Source: Stutzerimonas stutzeri (GTDB lineage Bacteria > Pseudomonadota > Gammaproteobacteria > Pseudomonadales > Pseudomonadaceae). Taken from it: DNA of 42,072 nt. The stretch lies in NCBI RefSeq assembly GCF_024448935.1, contig NZ_JAMOIE010000040.1, positions 1-42,072 of the forward strand. The letters are read 5' to 3'. The notes beneath the pieces were generated by a model. It worked only from the letters and a program-made list of their open reading frames with translations, was not told the origin of the DNA and searched no databases. Both the position numbers and the translations under genes were made by a program. How positions within the stretch are numbered: position 1 is the stretch's first letter; each line of letters opens with the position of its first letter. Of this stretch, positions 35,196-42,072 are shown in pieces.

Positions 35196-35891
35196 ATGCG
35201 TCGCTTGTTGAGAGTTCTTCCATTGATACCCGTCATGGTCCTGACCGGCTGCGTGGCGCCTGCGCCAAAGGCCAACGATCCTTACTATGCGCCGGTGCTG
35301 CCGCGCACGCCGCTGCCGGCTGCGCAGAATAACGGTGCTATCTATCAGGCGGGTTTCGAAACCAATCTCTACGACGACCGCAAGGCCTATCGGGTCGGTG
35401 ACATCATCACCATCACACTCAACGAAAGAACCCAGGCAAGCAAGAACTCCAATTCGAAGATATCCAAGGACAGCAGCGCCAACATCGGTCTCGGCTCGCT
35501 GTTCGGCGGCGCCGTTTCGATGGCCAATCCACTGACTGGCAATAGCATGAGCCTGGGCGCCGAGTACGACGCGGCGCGCGATACTTCCGGTTCCGGGCAG
35601 GCGGGGCAGAGCAATAGCCTGTCCGGTTCGATCACTGTCACGGTGTCCGATGTGCTGCCCAACGGCATTCTGGCGATCCGTGGCGAGAAATGGATGACGC
35701 TCAATACCGGTGACGAGCTGGTGCGCATCGCTGGATTGGTACGCTCGGACGACATCGCTACCGACAACACCGTCCCGTCGACCCGCATTGCCGACGCCCG
35801 CATCACCTATTCCGGCACCGGCGCCTTCGCCGATGCCAGCCAGCCCGGTTGGCTGGACCGTTTCTTCATCAGCCCGTTGTGGCCGTTCTAA
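35196..35891 (+). CDS. flgH: Flagellar L-ring lipoprotein FlgH
   Basis: The 231-aa outer-membrane lipoprotein has the lipobox LTGC in [16 protein letters not shown], giving a predicted Cys anchor near residue 19. The mature part carries [20 protein letters not shown] and [20 protein letters not shown] typical of FlgH. I chose the ATG at 35196 with GAGGTGA just upstream; a GTG at 35190 is possible. flgI follows after 12 nt. Confidence 0.95.
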   Translation: MRRLLRVLPLIPVMVLTGCVAPAPKANDPYYAPVLPRTPLPAAQNNGAIYQAGFETNLYDDRKAYRVGDIITITLNERTQASKNSNSKISKDSSANIGLGSLFGGAVSMANPLTGNSMSLGAEYDAARDTSGSGQAGQSNSLSGSITVTVSDVLPNGILAIRGEKWMTLNTGDELVRIAGLVRSDDIATDNTVPSTRIADARITYSGTGAFADASQPGWLDRFFISPLWPF

Positions 35892-35903
35892 CAGGTGCCG
35901 GCA

Positions 35904-37007
35904 ATGAAACTGTTCAGCTCGATCATCGTTGTCCTGCTGTGCCTGGCTACCGTCCCGGCCCACGCCGAGCGGCTCAAGGACATCGCGACCATCCAGGGCG
36001 TACGTAGCAACCAGTTGATCGGTTACGGTCTGGTGGTTGGCCTTAACGGCAGCGGCGACCAGACCACGCAGACTCCGTTCACGGTGCAGACCTTCAACAA
36101 TATGATGGCGCAGTTTGGTATCAAGGTGCCGGCGGGTGGCAACGTTCAGCTGAAGAACGTCGCGGCTGTGTCCATTCATGCGGATTTGCCACCGTTCGCC
36201 AAGCCGGGCCAGACCATCGACATCACCGTCTCGTCGATCGGTAACGCCAAAAGCCTGCGTGGTGGCAGCCTGTTGATGGCGCCGCTCAAAGGCATCGACG
36301 GCAATGTCTATGCGATCGCCCAGGGCAACTTGGTCGTAGGTGGTTTCGATGCGGGCGGTGCGGACGGCTCGCGCATCACCGTCAATATTCCTTCCGCCGG
36401 TCGTATTCCGGGCGGGGCGATTGTCGAGCGTCCGGTGCCGAGTGCGTTCAATCAGGGAACCACTCTGACCATGAACCTCAATCGTCCGGATTTCACCACG
36501 GCGAAGAACATCGTGGACCATATCAACGAACTGCTCGGCCCGGGCGTAGCCCAGGCGCTCGACGGTGGTTCGGTGAGCATCAGCGCACCGTTGGACCCAA
36601 GCCAGCGCGTCGACTACCTGTCGATCCTGGAAAACCTCGAAGTGGATGTCGGCCAGGCGGTCGCCAAGGTGATCATCAACTCGCGTACCGGCACCATCGT
36701 CATCGGCCAGAACGTGCGCGTGCAGCCGGCCGCCGTCACTCACGGCAGCCTCACCGTGACCATCAGCGAAGATCCGCAGGTCAGCCAGCCGGCGCCCTTC
36801 TCGGACGGGCAGACGGTGGTCGTGCCCAATTCGCGGGTGACGGCCGAGCAGGAAGCCAAGCCGATGTTCAAGTTCGGCCCCGGCACCACACTGGATGAAA
36901 TCGTTCGAGCGGTGAATCAGGTGGGCGCAGCGCCCAGCGACCTGATGGCCATTCTCGAAGCGCTCAAACAAGCCGGTGCGCTGCAAGCCGACCTGATCGT
37001 TATCTGA
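35904..37007 (+). CDS. flgI: Flagellar P-ring protein FlgI
   Basis: The 367-aa periplasmic ring protein has a Sec signal peptide ([20 protein letters not shown]) and the FlgI signature [20 protein letters not shown] with [18 protein letters not shown]. The C-terminus contains [20 protein letters not shown]. It is assembled around the rod with FlgA help. The ATG 35904 has CAGGTG upstream; a GTG at 35895 adds three residues. flgJ follows after 10 nt. Confidence 0.96.
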   Translation: MKLFSSIIVVLLCLATVPAHAERLKDIATIQGVRSNQLIGYGLVVGLNGSGDQTTQTPFTVQTFNNMMAQFGIKVPAGGNVQLKNVAAVSIHADLPPFAKPGQTIDITVSSIGNAKSLRGGSLLMAPLKGIDGNVYAIAQGNLVVGGFDAGGADGSRITVNIPSAGRIPGGAIVERPVPSAFNQGTTLTMNLNRPDFTTAKNIVDHINELLGPGVAQALDGGSVSISAPLDPSQRVDYLSILENLEVDVGQAVAKVIINSRTGTIVIGQNVRVQPAAVTHGSLTVTISEDPQVSQPAPFSDGQTVVVPNSRVTAEQEAKPMFKFGPGTTLDEIVRAVNQVGAAPSDLMAILEALKQAGALQADLIVI

Positions 37008-37017
37008 GGAACGGGAC

Positions 37018-38211
37018 ATGGAAAATCGTCTGGGACTGGGTCGCCGTACCCCTGATAGCGGTAGTTACTCCGACCTCAACCGGCTGAACCAGCTCAAGGT
37101 GGGCAAGGACCGCGACGGCGCCGAGAACGTGCGCAAGGTCGCGCAGGAGTTCGAGTCCCTGTTCATGAACGAGATGCTCAAGTCGATGCGTGCGGCCACC
37201 GAGGTCATGGCGGAGGACAATCCGTTCAACAGCCAGGCCAGCAAGCAGTACCAGGATATGCATGACCAGCAGCTCTCAGTCACGCTGTCCAAGGAAGGCG
37301 GTGGCATCGGGCTTGCCGACGTGCTGATTCGTCAGCTCGGCAAGCAGCAGGAGCCCAGCGAGAAGCCGAATCCTTTTGCTCAGGTGGCACAGACCGAAGG
37401 GGCGAAATGGTCGAGCAACCCTAATTCGAAGATCGCTCCCGTTGACCCTGCACGCAACGATTCTCAACTGCTCAACCAGCGTCGTCTGGCGCTGCCGGGC
37501 CGACTGGCCGAGCGCGCCCAGGCGGAGGTTGCAGCTGTAAATATGCAGGCGGATCAGTCTGGTCAGACGGGGACAGCCCAGCCGCTGGTCGATCTTGACT
37601 GGAAGCCTGCTACCGCTTTTGCAGCGCCCCAGGACGCGCCGTTGACGATAAACGGCGTCGAGGCGACAGCCCCGAGCGCGCCCAGCAAGACGCGTTTCAG
37701 CTCACCCGCGGAGTTCATCGCAACCATGCTGCCGATGGCGGAAAAGGCAGCGAAGCGTCTTGGTGTCGAGCCGCGTTTCCTCGTAGCACAAGCGGCACTC
37801 GAGACCGGTTGGGGCAGATCGATAATCAAGCAGAAGGACGGCACAAACAGCCACAACCTGTTCGGCATCAAGGCCACGGGTTGGGGAGGTGCGTCCGCGA
37901 CAGCCACCACGACCGAGTACGTCAATGGCCAGGCGACCAAGGAGGTCGCCGGGTTTCGTGCCTATGACTCTTTCGAGCACAGCTTCAACGATTACGTCCG
38001 GCTGCTGGAAAACAACGATCGCTACAAACCAGCCGTTCAGGTGGCCAGCGCAACCGGCAACTCCGAGCGCTTCGTAAATGAACTGCAACGGGCCGGGTAC
38101 GCAACCGACCCGCAATACGCGCGCAAAATCAACCAGATCGCCCGCAAAGTGCAGACCTATCAAACCATCGCCGACGCGAGTTCGGCCCCTGCGGTACGGA
38201 CTAGAGGCTAA
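37018..38211 (+). CDS. flgJ: FlgJ rod cap and peptidoglycan hydrolase
   Basis: The 397-aa protein has an N-terminal rod-binding domain (AENVRKVAQEFESLFMNEML, SMRAATEVMAEDNPFNSQAS) and a C-terminal glucosaminidase domain (from about 225: RFSSPAEFIATMLPMAEKAA; catalytic Glu in QAALETGWGRSI). It opens peptidoglycan so the rod can pass. A variable linker of about 100 residues joins the halves, making it longer than the enterobacterial protein (313 aa) but usual for Pseudomonas. Confidence 0.95.
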   Translation: MENRLGLGRRTPDSGSYSDLNRLNQLKVGKDRDGAENVRKVAQEFESLFMNEMLKSMRAATEVMAEDNPFNSQASKQYQDMHDQQLSVTLSKEGGGIGLADVLIRQLGKQQEPSEKPNPFAQVAQTEGAKWSSNPNSKIAPVDPARNDSQLLNQRRLALPGRLAERAQAEVAAVNMQADQSGQTGTAQPLVDLDWKPATAFAAPQDAPLTINGVEATAPSAPSKTRFSSPAEFIATMLPMAEKAAKRLGVEPRFLVAQAALETGWGRSIIKQKDGTNSHNLFGIKATGWGGASATATTTEYVNGQATKEVAGFRAYDSFEHSFNDYVRLLENNDRYKPAVQVASATGNSERFVNELQRAGYATDPQYARKINQIARKVQTYQTIADASSAPAVRTRG

Positions 38212-38213
38212 CC

Positions 38214-40229
38214 ATGGCTGACCTACTGAATATTGGCTTGTCGGGCCTGAGCGCGAGCAAGAGCCAGCTCTCCATCACCGGCCACAACATCAGCAACGTC
38301 AACACGCCCGGCTACAGCCGCCAGGATGCGTCCCAGGCAGCCCGCACACCGCAGTTCAGTGGTGCCGGGTACGTCGGTTCAGGTACGACGCTGGTGGAAA
38401 TTCGCCGGACATACAGCGAGTTTCTGACCAGCCAGCTGCGCAGCAGCACGTCGCTCAGCAGTGACGTTGAAGCCTACAAAAGCCAGATTGACCAGCTTGA
38501 TTCGTTGCTGGCCGGCAGCACGACCGGTATCACCCCATCGTTGCAGAAGTTCTTTTCAGCGCTGCAAACGGCGGCCGAAGACCCAGCCAATATCCCGGCA
38601 CGCCAGTTGGTATTGGCGGAAGCCGAAGGCTTGGCGCGCCGATTCAATACCGTGTCTGACCGCCTGACCGAACAGAACAACTTCACCAACAAGCAGATGT
38701 CCGCGGTCACCGATCAGGTCAACCGCCTGGCTGGCAGCATCGGTAGCCTGAACAATGCGATCGCCATCGCAGCGGCTAACGGCAAGCAGCCGAATGATCT
38801 GCTCGATGCCCGCGATGAAGCCGTACGCCAATTGTCCGGCTATATCGGCGTCACCGTGGTTCCGCAGGACGACAGCAGCTTCAACATTTTCATTGGCAGC
38901 GGGCAACCGCTGGTAGTGGGCAGCACGGTGGCACAACTCGCAGTAGTCCCAGGGCAGGGCGATCCAAACCGTCACGAGGTCCAGTTCATCAGTGGTGGCT
39001 CTCGGCAGGGCATTACCTCGCAGATAACCGGGGGTGAGTTGGGTGGATTGATCCGTTATCGCGAGGAAGTGCTGGATTCCACCATGAACTCGCTGGGTCG
39101 ACTGGCGCTTGCCGTCAGTGATCAGGTCAATACCCAGCTGGGGCAGGGGTTGGATCTGAAAGGGCAGGTCGGAGAGGCGCTGTTTGGTGACTACAACGAT
39201 CCGGCGCTGGCCAAGCTGCGCGTCAATGCGTTCGCCGGAAACAGCAATGCGCAACCGGTATTGAACATCACCAATACCAGCGTGCTCACCACCAGCGACT
39301 ACCTGATGGAGTACGACGGTAGTGGCTATAAAGTCCGCCGCCTGAGCGACAACCAGCTGATGACCGTGACGGAAAATCCGGCCGGTACGCTCTCCATTGC
39401 TGACAAGAACGGCCGTGATCAAGGGTTCCAGCTCGTGCTCGGAAGGCCTGCGCCGGCTGCAGGGGACAAGTTTACGCTGCAGCCTACACGGCGCGGCGCA
39501 TCCGATATCAAGACGACGCTGGATCAGGCCGATCAGCTGGCTTTTGCTGCGCCGGTGCGCGCGCAGAGTGCGCTGCAGAATAGCGGAAGTGGTGCCATTG
39601 GGCAGCCAAACCTGATGTCCGCGCCGTCTCCGATTGATACCGCTGCACTATCGGCAGCGTTCGAAGGCTTGACGCTGACTTACGATGGCACCGGTCTGAC
39701 ACTGCCGACCCCCGCACCGGCTGGCCTGACGCTGTCGCCGGCAAGCATCACGCCAGGGCAGACCAATACACTGAACCTGACACTCACCACCGGTACAGCG
39801 CCGAACGAACAGCAGTACAGTTTCGAGTTCACGGTGAGCGGGAAGCCTGCAGCGAACGACACGTTCTCCTTCAATTTCAACCAGACCGGTGTCTCTGACA
39901 ATCGCAATGCGTTGAAACTGGTGGACTTGCAAACCAAGCAGACCGTTGGCGTGGATGCTGCGGTGAACGGTTCGGGTTTCAGCTTCACCGATGGTTATGG
40001 CGAACTGGTCGAGCGCGTCGGCACGCTGACAGCCCAGGCGCGAATGGACAGCGAAGCGACAGGCGCAATCCTCAAACAGGCAACTGACAACCGTGATTCG
40101 CTGTCAGCCGTCAACCTCGACGAAGAAGCCGCCAACCTGATCAAGTTCGAGCAGTACTACAACGCTTCGGCACAAATCATTCAAGTTGCCCGCTCCTTGT
40201 TCGATACATTGATCAATATCCTTAGGTAA
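38214..40229 (+). CDS. flgK: Hook-filament junction protein FlgK (HAP1)
   Basis: The 671-aa protein has N-terminal ADLLNIGLSGLSASKSQLSI, HNISNVNTPGYSRQDASQ, and C-terminal NLDEEAANLIKFEQYYNASA and QIIQVARSLFDTLINILR, the paired helices of the filament core. The middle contains variable beta domains. It is exported with the FlgN chaperone. It starts 2 nt after the flgJ stop. Confidence 0.96.
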   Translation: MADLLNIGLSGLSASKSQLSITGHNISNVNTPGYSRQDASQAARTPQFSGAGYVGSGTTLVEIRRTYSEFLTSQLRSSTSLSSDVEAYKSQIDQLDSLLAGSTTGITPSLQKFFSALQTAAEDPANIPARQLVLAEAEGLARRFNTVSDRLTEQNNFTNKQMSAVTDQVNRLAGSIGSLNNAIAIAAANGKQPNDLLDARDEAVRQLSGYIGVTVVPQDDSSFNIFIGSGQPLVVGSTVAQLAVVPGQGDPNRHEVQFISGGSRQGITSQITGGELGGLIRYREEVLDSTMNSLGRLALAVSDQVNTQLGQGLDLKGQVGEALFGDYNDPALAKLRVNAFAGNSNAQPVLNITNTSVLTTSDYLMEYDGSGYKVRRLSDNQLMTVTENPAGTLSIADKNGRDQGFQLVLGRPAPAAGDKFTLQPTRRGASDIKTTLDQADQLAFAAPVRAQSALQNSGSGAIGQPNLMSAPSPIDTAALSAAFEGLTLTYDGTGLTLPTPAPAGLTLSPASITPGQTNTLNLTLTTGTAPNEQQYSFEFTVSGKPAANDTFSFNFNQTGVSDNRNALKLVDLQTKQTVGVDAAVNGSGFSFTDGYGELVERVGTLTAQARMDSEATGAILKQATDNRDSLSAVNLDEEAANLIKFEQYYNASAQIIQVARSLFDTLINILR

Positions 40230-40240
40230 CAGGCCCGCCC

Positions 40241-41515
40241 ATGCGCATCTCGACTCCGCAAGCATTCAATAACGGCATAGCCGGTATTCAGCGCAACTAC
40301 TCCAATGCAATCCGCACTCAGGAGCAGATCAGCACGGGCAATCGCATCCTGACGCCGGCGGACGATCCGGTCGCCTCGGTACGCCTGCTGCAGCTTGAGC
40401 AACAGCAGAACGTGCTGAGTCAGTACAACTCCAACCTGACGGCCGCGAAGAATAGCCTGACTCAGGAAGAGGTGACGCTGAACTCGGTCAATACCGTGCT
40501 TCAGCGTGTTCGCGAACTGGCCGTGCAAGCGGGTAACGGAGCATTGAGTGCTGAAGACCGCAAATCCATCGCCGCTGAATTGGGCGAGCGTGAGGATGAG
40601 TTGCTGTCGCTGATGAATACCCGAAATGCGCGTGGTGAGTATCTGTTTTCAGGGTTTCAGGGTAAAACGCAGCCATTTGTCCGGAGTGCGGATGGTAGTT
40701 ACAGCTACCAAGGTGATGAGGGACAGCGAAAGCTACAGATTGCCAGCTCGCTGAATATCCCGATCAGCGATAACGGTAAATCGATTTTCGAGAACGTGAC
40801 CAATGCTGGGCGGCTGGAGAGTCAGCCCGTCGCAGCGTTTCCGGCAGGTTCGACACTCGCGGTTTCCGGGCCACTCGTTAGTGACGAGGTGGCATTTTCC
40901 GGGGCGAATGGTTTTCCTGCCAATGGCGTACAGCTCCAGTTCAACGCGGACGGCAGCTACGATATTTACGAGCTGGATAGCAATGGAGTGCCCGCCACGG
41001 TGCCGCTAACGGACGGCTCTGGCTTGAAAATGGACGATGATCCAAGCAAGAGCGATTCGCTGGTGTTTCGCGGTGTGACGTTACAGCTCGATGGGGCAGC
41101 GGCGGGAGGGGAGGAAGTAAATGTCACGCCGAAGCTCTCTGGTTCCGGTGAAATACAGCAAAAACAGGGCATTCTAGACACCATCGCCAGTCTTCGTTCA
41201 GCCTTGGAAGATCCCTCGACCGATAACGGAGGCGTACGCGACGCCGTAGCAGTAGCCCTGACCAATCTCGACCACGGCATGGTCAGCGTTGACCAGGCGC
41301 GCGGCAATATCGGGGCTCGGCTGAATACGATCGAAACCACTCTGACTGATAACGAAGATGTCGCGCTGGTCAACAAAGGCGTCCAGGCCGAGTTGCGCGA
41401 ACTGGATTACGCCGAGGCATTGTCCCGGTTGTCCATGCAAACAGTAGTGCTCGAGGCTGCGCAACAGAGCTACGTGAAGATCGCAGGATTGAGTCTGTTC
41501 AACGTGATGCGTTGA
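40241..41515 (+). CDS. flgL: Hook-filament junction protein FlgL (HAP3)
   Basis: The 424-aa protein is flagellin-like at both ends (MRISTPQAFNNGIAGIQRNY, NRILTPADDPVASVRLLQLE; LDYAEALSRLSMQTVVLEAA, QQSYVKIAGLSLFNVM). It joins FlgK to flagellin. It is the last gene of the unit, 11 nt after flgK. The middle part (about 150-330) is variable. No clear terminator was found after it. Confidence 0.95.
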   Translation: MRISTPQAFNNGIAGIQRNYSNAIRTQEQISTGNRILTPADDPVASVRLLQLEQQQNVLSQYNSNLTAAKNSLTQEEVTLNSVNTVLQRVRELAVQAGNGALSAEDRKSIAAELGEREDELLSLMNTRNARGEYLFSGFQGKTQPFVRSADGSYSYQGDEGQRKLQIASSLNIPISDNGKSIFENVTNAGRLESQPVAAFPAGSTLAVSGPLVSDEVAFSGANGFPANGVQLQFNADGSYDIYELDSNGVPATVPLTDGSGLKMDDDPSKSDSLVFRGVTLQLDGAAAGGEEVNVTPKLSGSGEIQQKQGILDTIASLRSALEDPSTDNGGVRDAVAVALTNLDHGMVSVDQARGNIGARLNTIETTLTDNEDVALVNKGVQAELRELDYAEALSRLSMQTVVLEAAQQSYVKIAGLSLFNVMR

Positions 41516-41555
41516 GCCGCCCGGCGTGCACGGTTCACAGAATAAGCAGCCCGAG

Positions 41556-41583
41556 TTGACTTGCTATTGATGCGGCTTAAAGT
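41556..41583 (+). promoter_or_regulatory. Candidate promoter of the ComEA-like gene
   Basis: TTGACT (41556-41561) and TAAAGT (41578-41583) are 16 nt apart, 60 nt before the ATG. The -10 is weak (four of six). Confidence 0.4.
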
Positions 41584-41642
41584 GTCATTGCGGCGCATGG
41601 TGTACCGCGTCGCTAATCCCGACAGTCATAAGGACATGAACA

Positions 41643-41960
41643 ATGCTCAAGTCTTTGCTATCCGCTTCAATATTCGCTCTGCTCGCTAGCGTTTCTCTCA
41701 GCAGTTTCGCTGGCCCGACCACGTCTGCTGATCCCGTAACGGGTGCAGCGGCCCAGCAAGCAGCGCCGATCAACATCAATTCGGCTGACGCCGAAACCCT
41801 GACCCGCGAACTCATGGGTATTGGTGCTACAAAGGCCGAGGCGATCGTCGCTTATCGCGAAGCACATGGCCCATTTACCTCCGTAGACGAGCTCCTCGAA
41901 GTTAAAGGAATCGGTGCGGCCACTTTGGAAAAAAATCGAACCAAACTGGGCGTCAACTGA
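41643..41960 (+). CDS. comEA: ComEA-like helix-hairpin-helix protein
   Basis: The 105-aa secreted protein has a signal peptide (LKSLLSASIFALLASVSLSS-FA) and a tandem helix-hairpin-helix DNA-binding domain (ININSADAETLTRELMGIGA; SVDELLEVKGIGAATLEKNR). In naturally transformable pseudomonads of the stutzeri type, ComEA binds incoming DNA in the periplasm. It is a short free-standing form, typical of Gram-negatives. It lies behind flgL as a separate unit with its own terminator. Confidence 0.88.
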   Translation: MLKSLLSASIFALLASVSLSSFAGPTTSADPVTGAAAQQAAPININSADAETLTRELMGIGATKAEAIVAYREAHGPFTSVDELLEVKGIGAATLEKNRTKLGVN

Positions 41961-41982
41961 TCAGCCTATTTTTGAATAAACG

Positions 41983-42008
41983 AAGCCGGTCATTCGATCG
42001 GCTTTTTT
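41983..42008 (+). terminator. Terminator after the ComEA-like gene
   Basis: The 8-bp stem AAGCCGGT/ATCGGCTT (one G-U) with loop CATTCG is followed by TTTTTT. The second intron starts 5 nt after. Confidence 0.85.
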
Positions 42009-42012
42009 GGTG

Positions 42013-42072
42013 GTGCGCCAGGCATGGCGCGTTGCGCGTAAGCGCAACCAGTTCGGCTGTGGTGGCCAAGCG
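42013..42072 (+). mobile_element. 5' end of a second group IIC intron (cut by window edge)
   Basis: Starting at GTGCGCC the first 17 nt (GTGCGCCAGGCATGGCG) are identical to the 5' end of the intron at 23385. A hairpin GTTGCGC-GTAA-GCGCAAC follows. The element begins just behind a terminator, the IIC target type. Only 60 nt are visible, so whether it carries a reverse transcriptase cannot be seen. Confidence 0.65.

Noticed and set aside
35133..37019. A 628-codon open frame on the minus strand across flgH and flgI
   Set aside because: It is antisense to two clear flagellar genes, has low-complexity Arg/His/Asp composition and no motif; long shadows are common in GC-rich DNA.

Overview
The window reads as a chromosomal segment of a gammaproteobacterium of the Pseudomonas stutzeri (Stutzerimonas) group. 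The base composition is GC-rich. The alaS-lysC-rsmA-tRNA block, the rnd-ycgL pair, amrZ, the cheVR/flgAMN/flgZ block and the flgB-flgL cluster all look like Pseudomonas genes. No single marker fixes the species, so this placement is an inference.

Layout. (1) 1-2460 is a decayed stretch: an HNH-nuclease pseudogene at the left edge, an intact calcineurin-like phosphoesterase, then a cobalamin riboswitch followed by a broken btuB plug domain that runs almost directly into the broken 3' end of cobS. In relatives btuB and cobS flank a multi-gene cobalamin pathway cluster, so this looks like the scar of a collapsed locus. (2) 2470-5883 (minus) is a complete modE-modA-modB-modC molybdate operon with a near-palindromic ModE operator. 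(3) 5980-12619 holds a periplasmic glutathione peroxidase, a fadL scar, a 3-mercaptopyruvate sulfurtransferase, rnd, ycgL, a Met-rich periplasmic protein, ycgN, a secreted metallopeptidase-like protein and L-threonine aldolase. (4) 12687-17697 is alaS, lysC, rsmA, tRNA-Ser(GCU) and two identical tRNA-Arg(ACG) genes, closed by a bidirectional terminator. (5) 17709-23380 is a DUF4124 protein, the Mg2+ channel mgtE and the Na+-pumping oxaloacetate decarboxylase oadGAB, with a terminator. (6) 23385-23883 is a 499-nt group IIC intron RNA with no reverse-transcriptase gene, sitting directly behind the oadB terminator. (7) 23990-27569 (minus) is amrZ, two small envelope proteins, then (after tRNA-Arg(CCU) on the plus strand) flgZ, flgN and flgM. 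(8) 27611-30328 is flgA divergent from cheV-cheR. (9) 30472-41515 is two sigma-54 units, flgBCDE and flgFGHIJKL, encoding rod, hook, rings and hook-filament junction. (10) 41643-42008 is a ComEA-like HhH protein with a terminator, immediately followed at 42013 by the 5' end of a second group IIC intron that leaves the window.

The flagellar promoters show a hierarchy in the DNA itself: sigma-54 sites ahead of flgA, flgB and flgF, and a close sigma-28 match ahead of flgMN. RsmA, AmrZ and FlgZ add post-transcriptional, transcriptional and c-di-GMP control of motility in the same 25 kb.

The most unusual signals are the collapsed cobalamin locus and the two group IIC introns, each sitting behind a Rho-independent terminator and sharing the same first 17 nt. 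The intron without a reverse transcriptase may depend on a protein supplied in trans.
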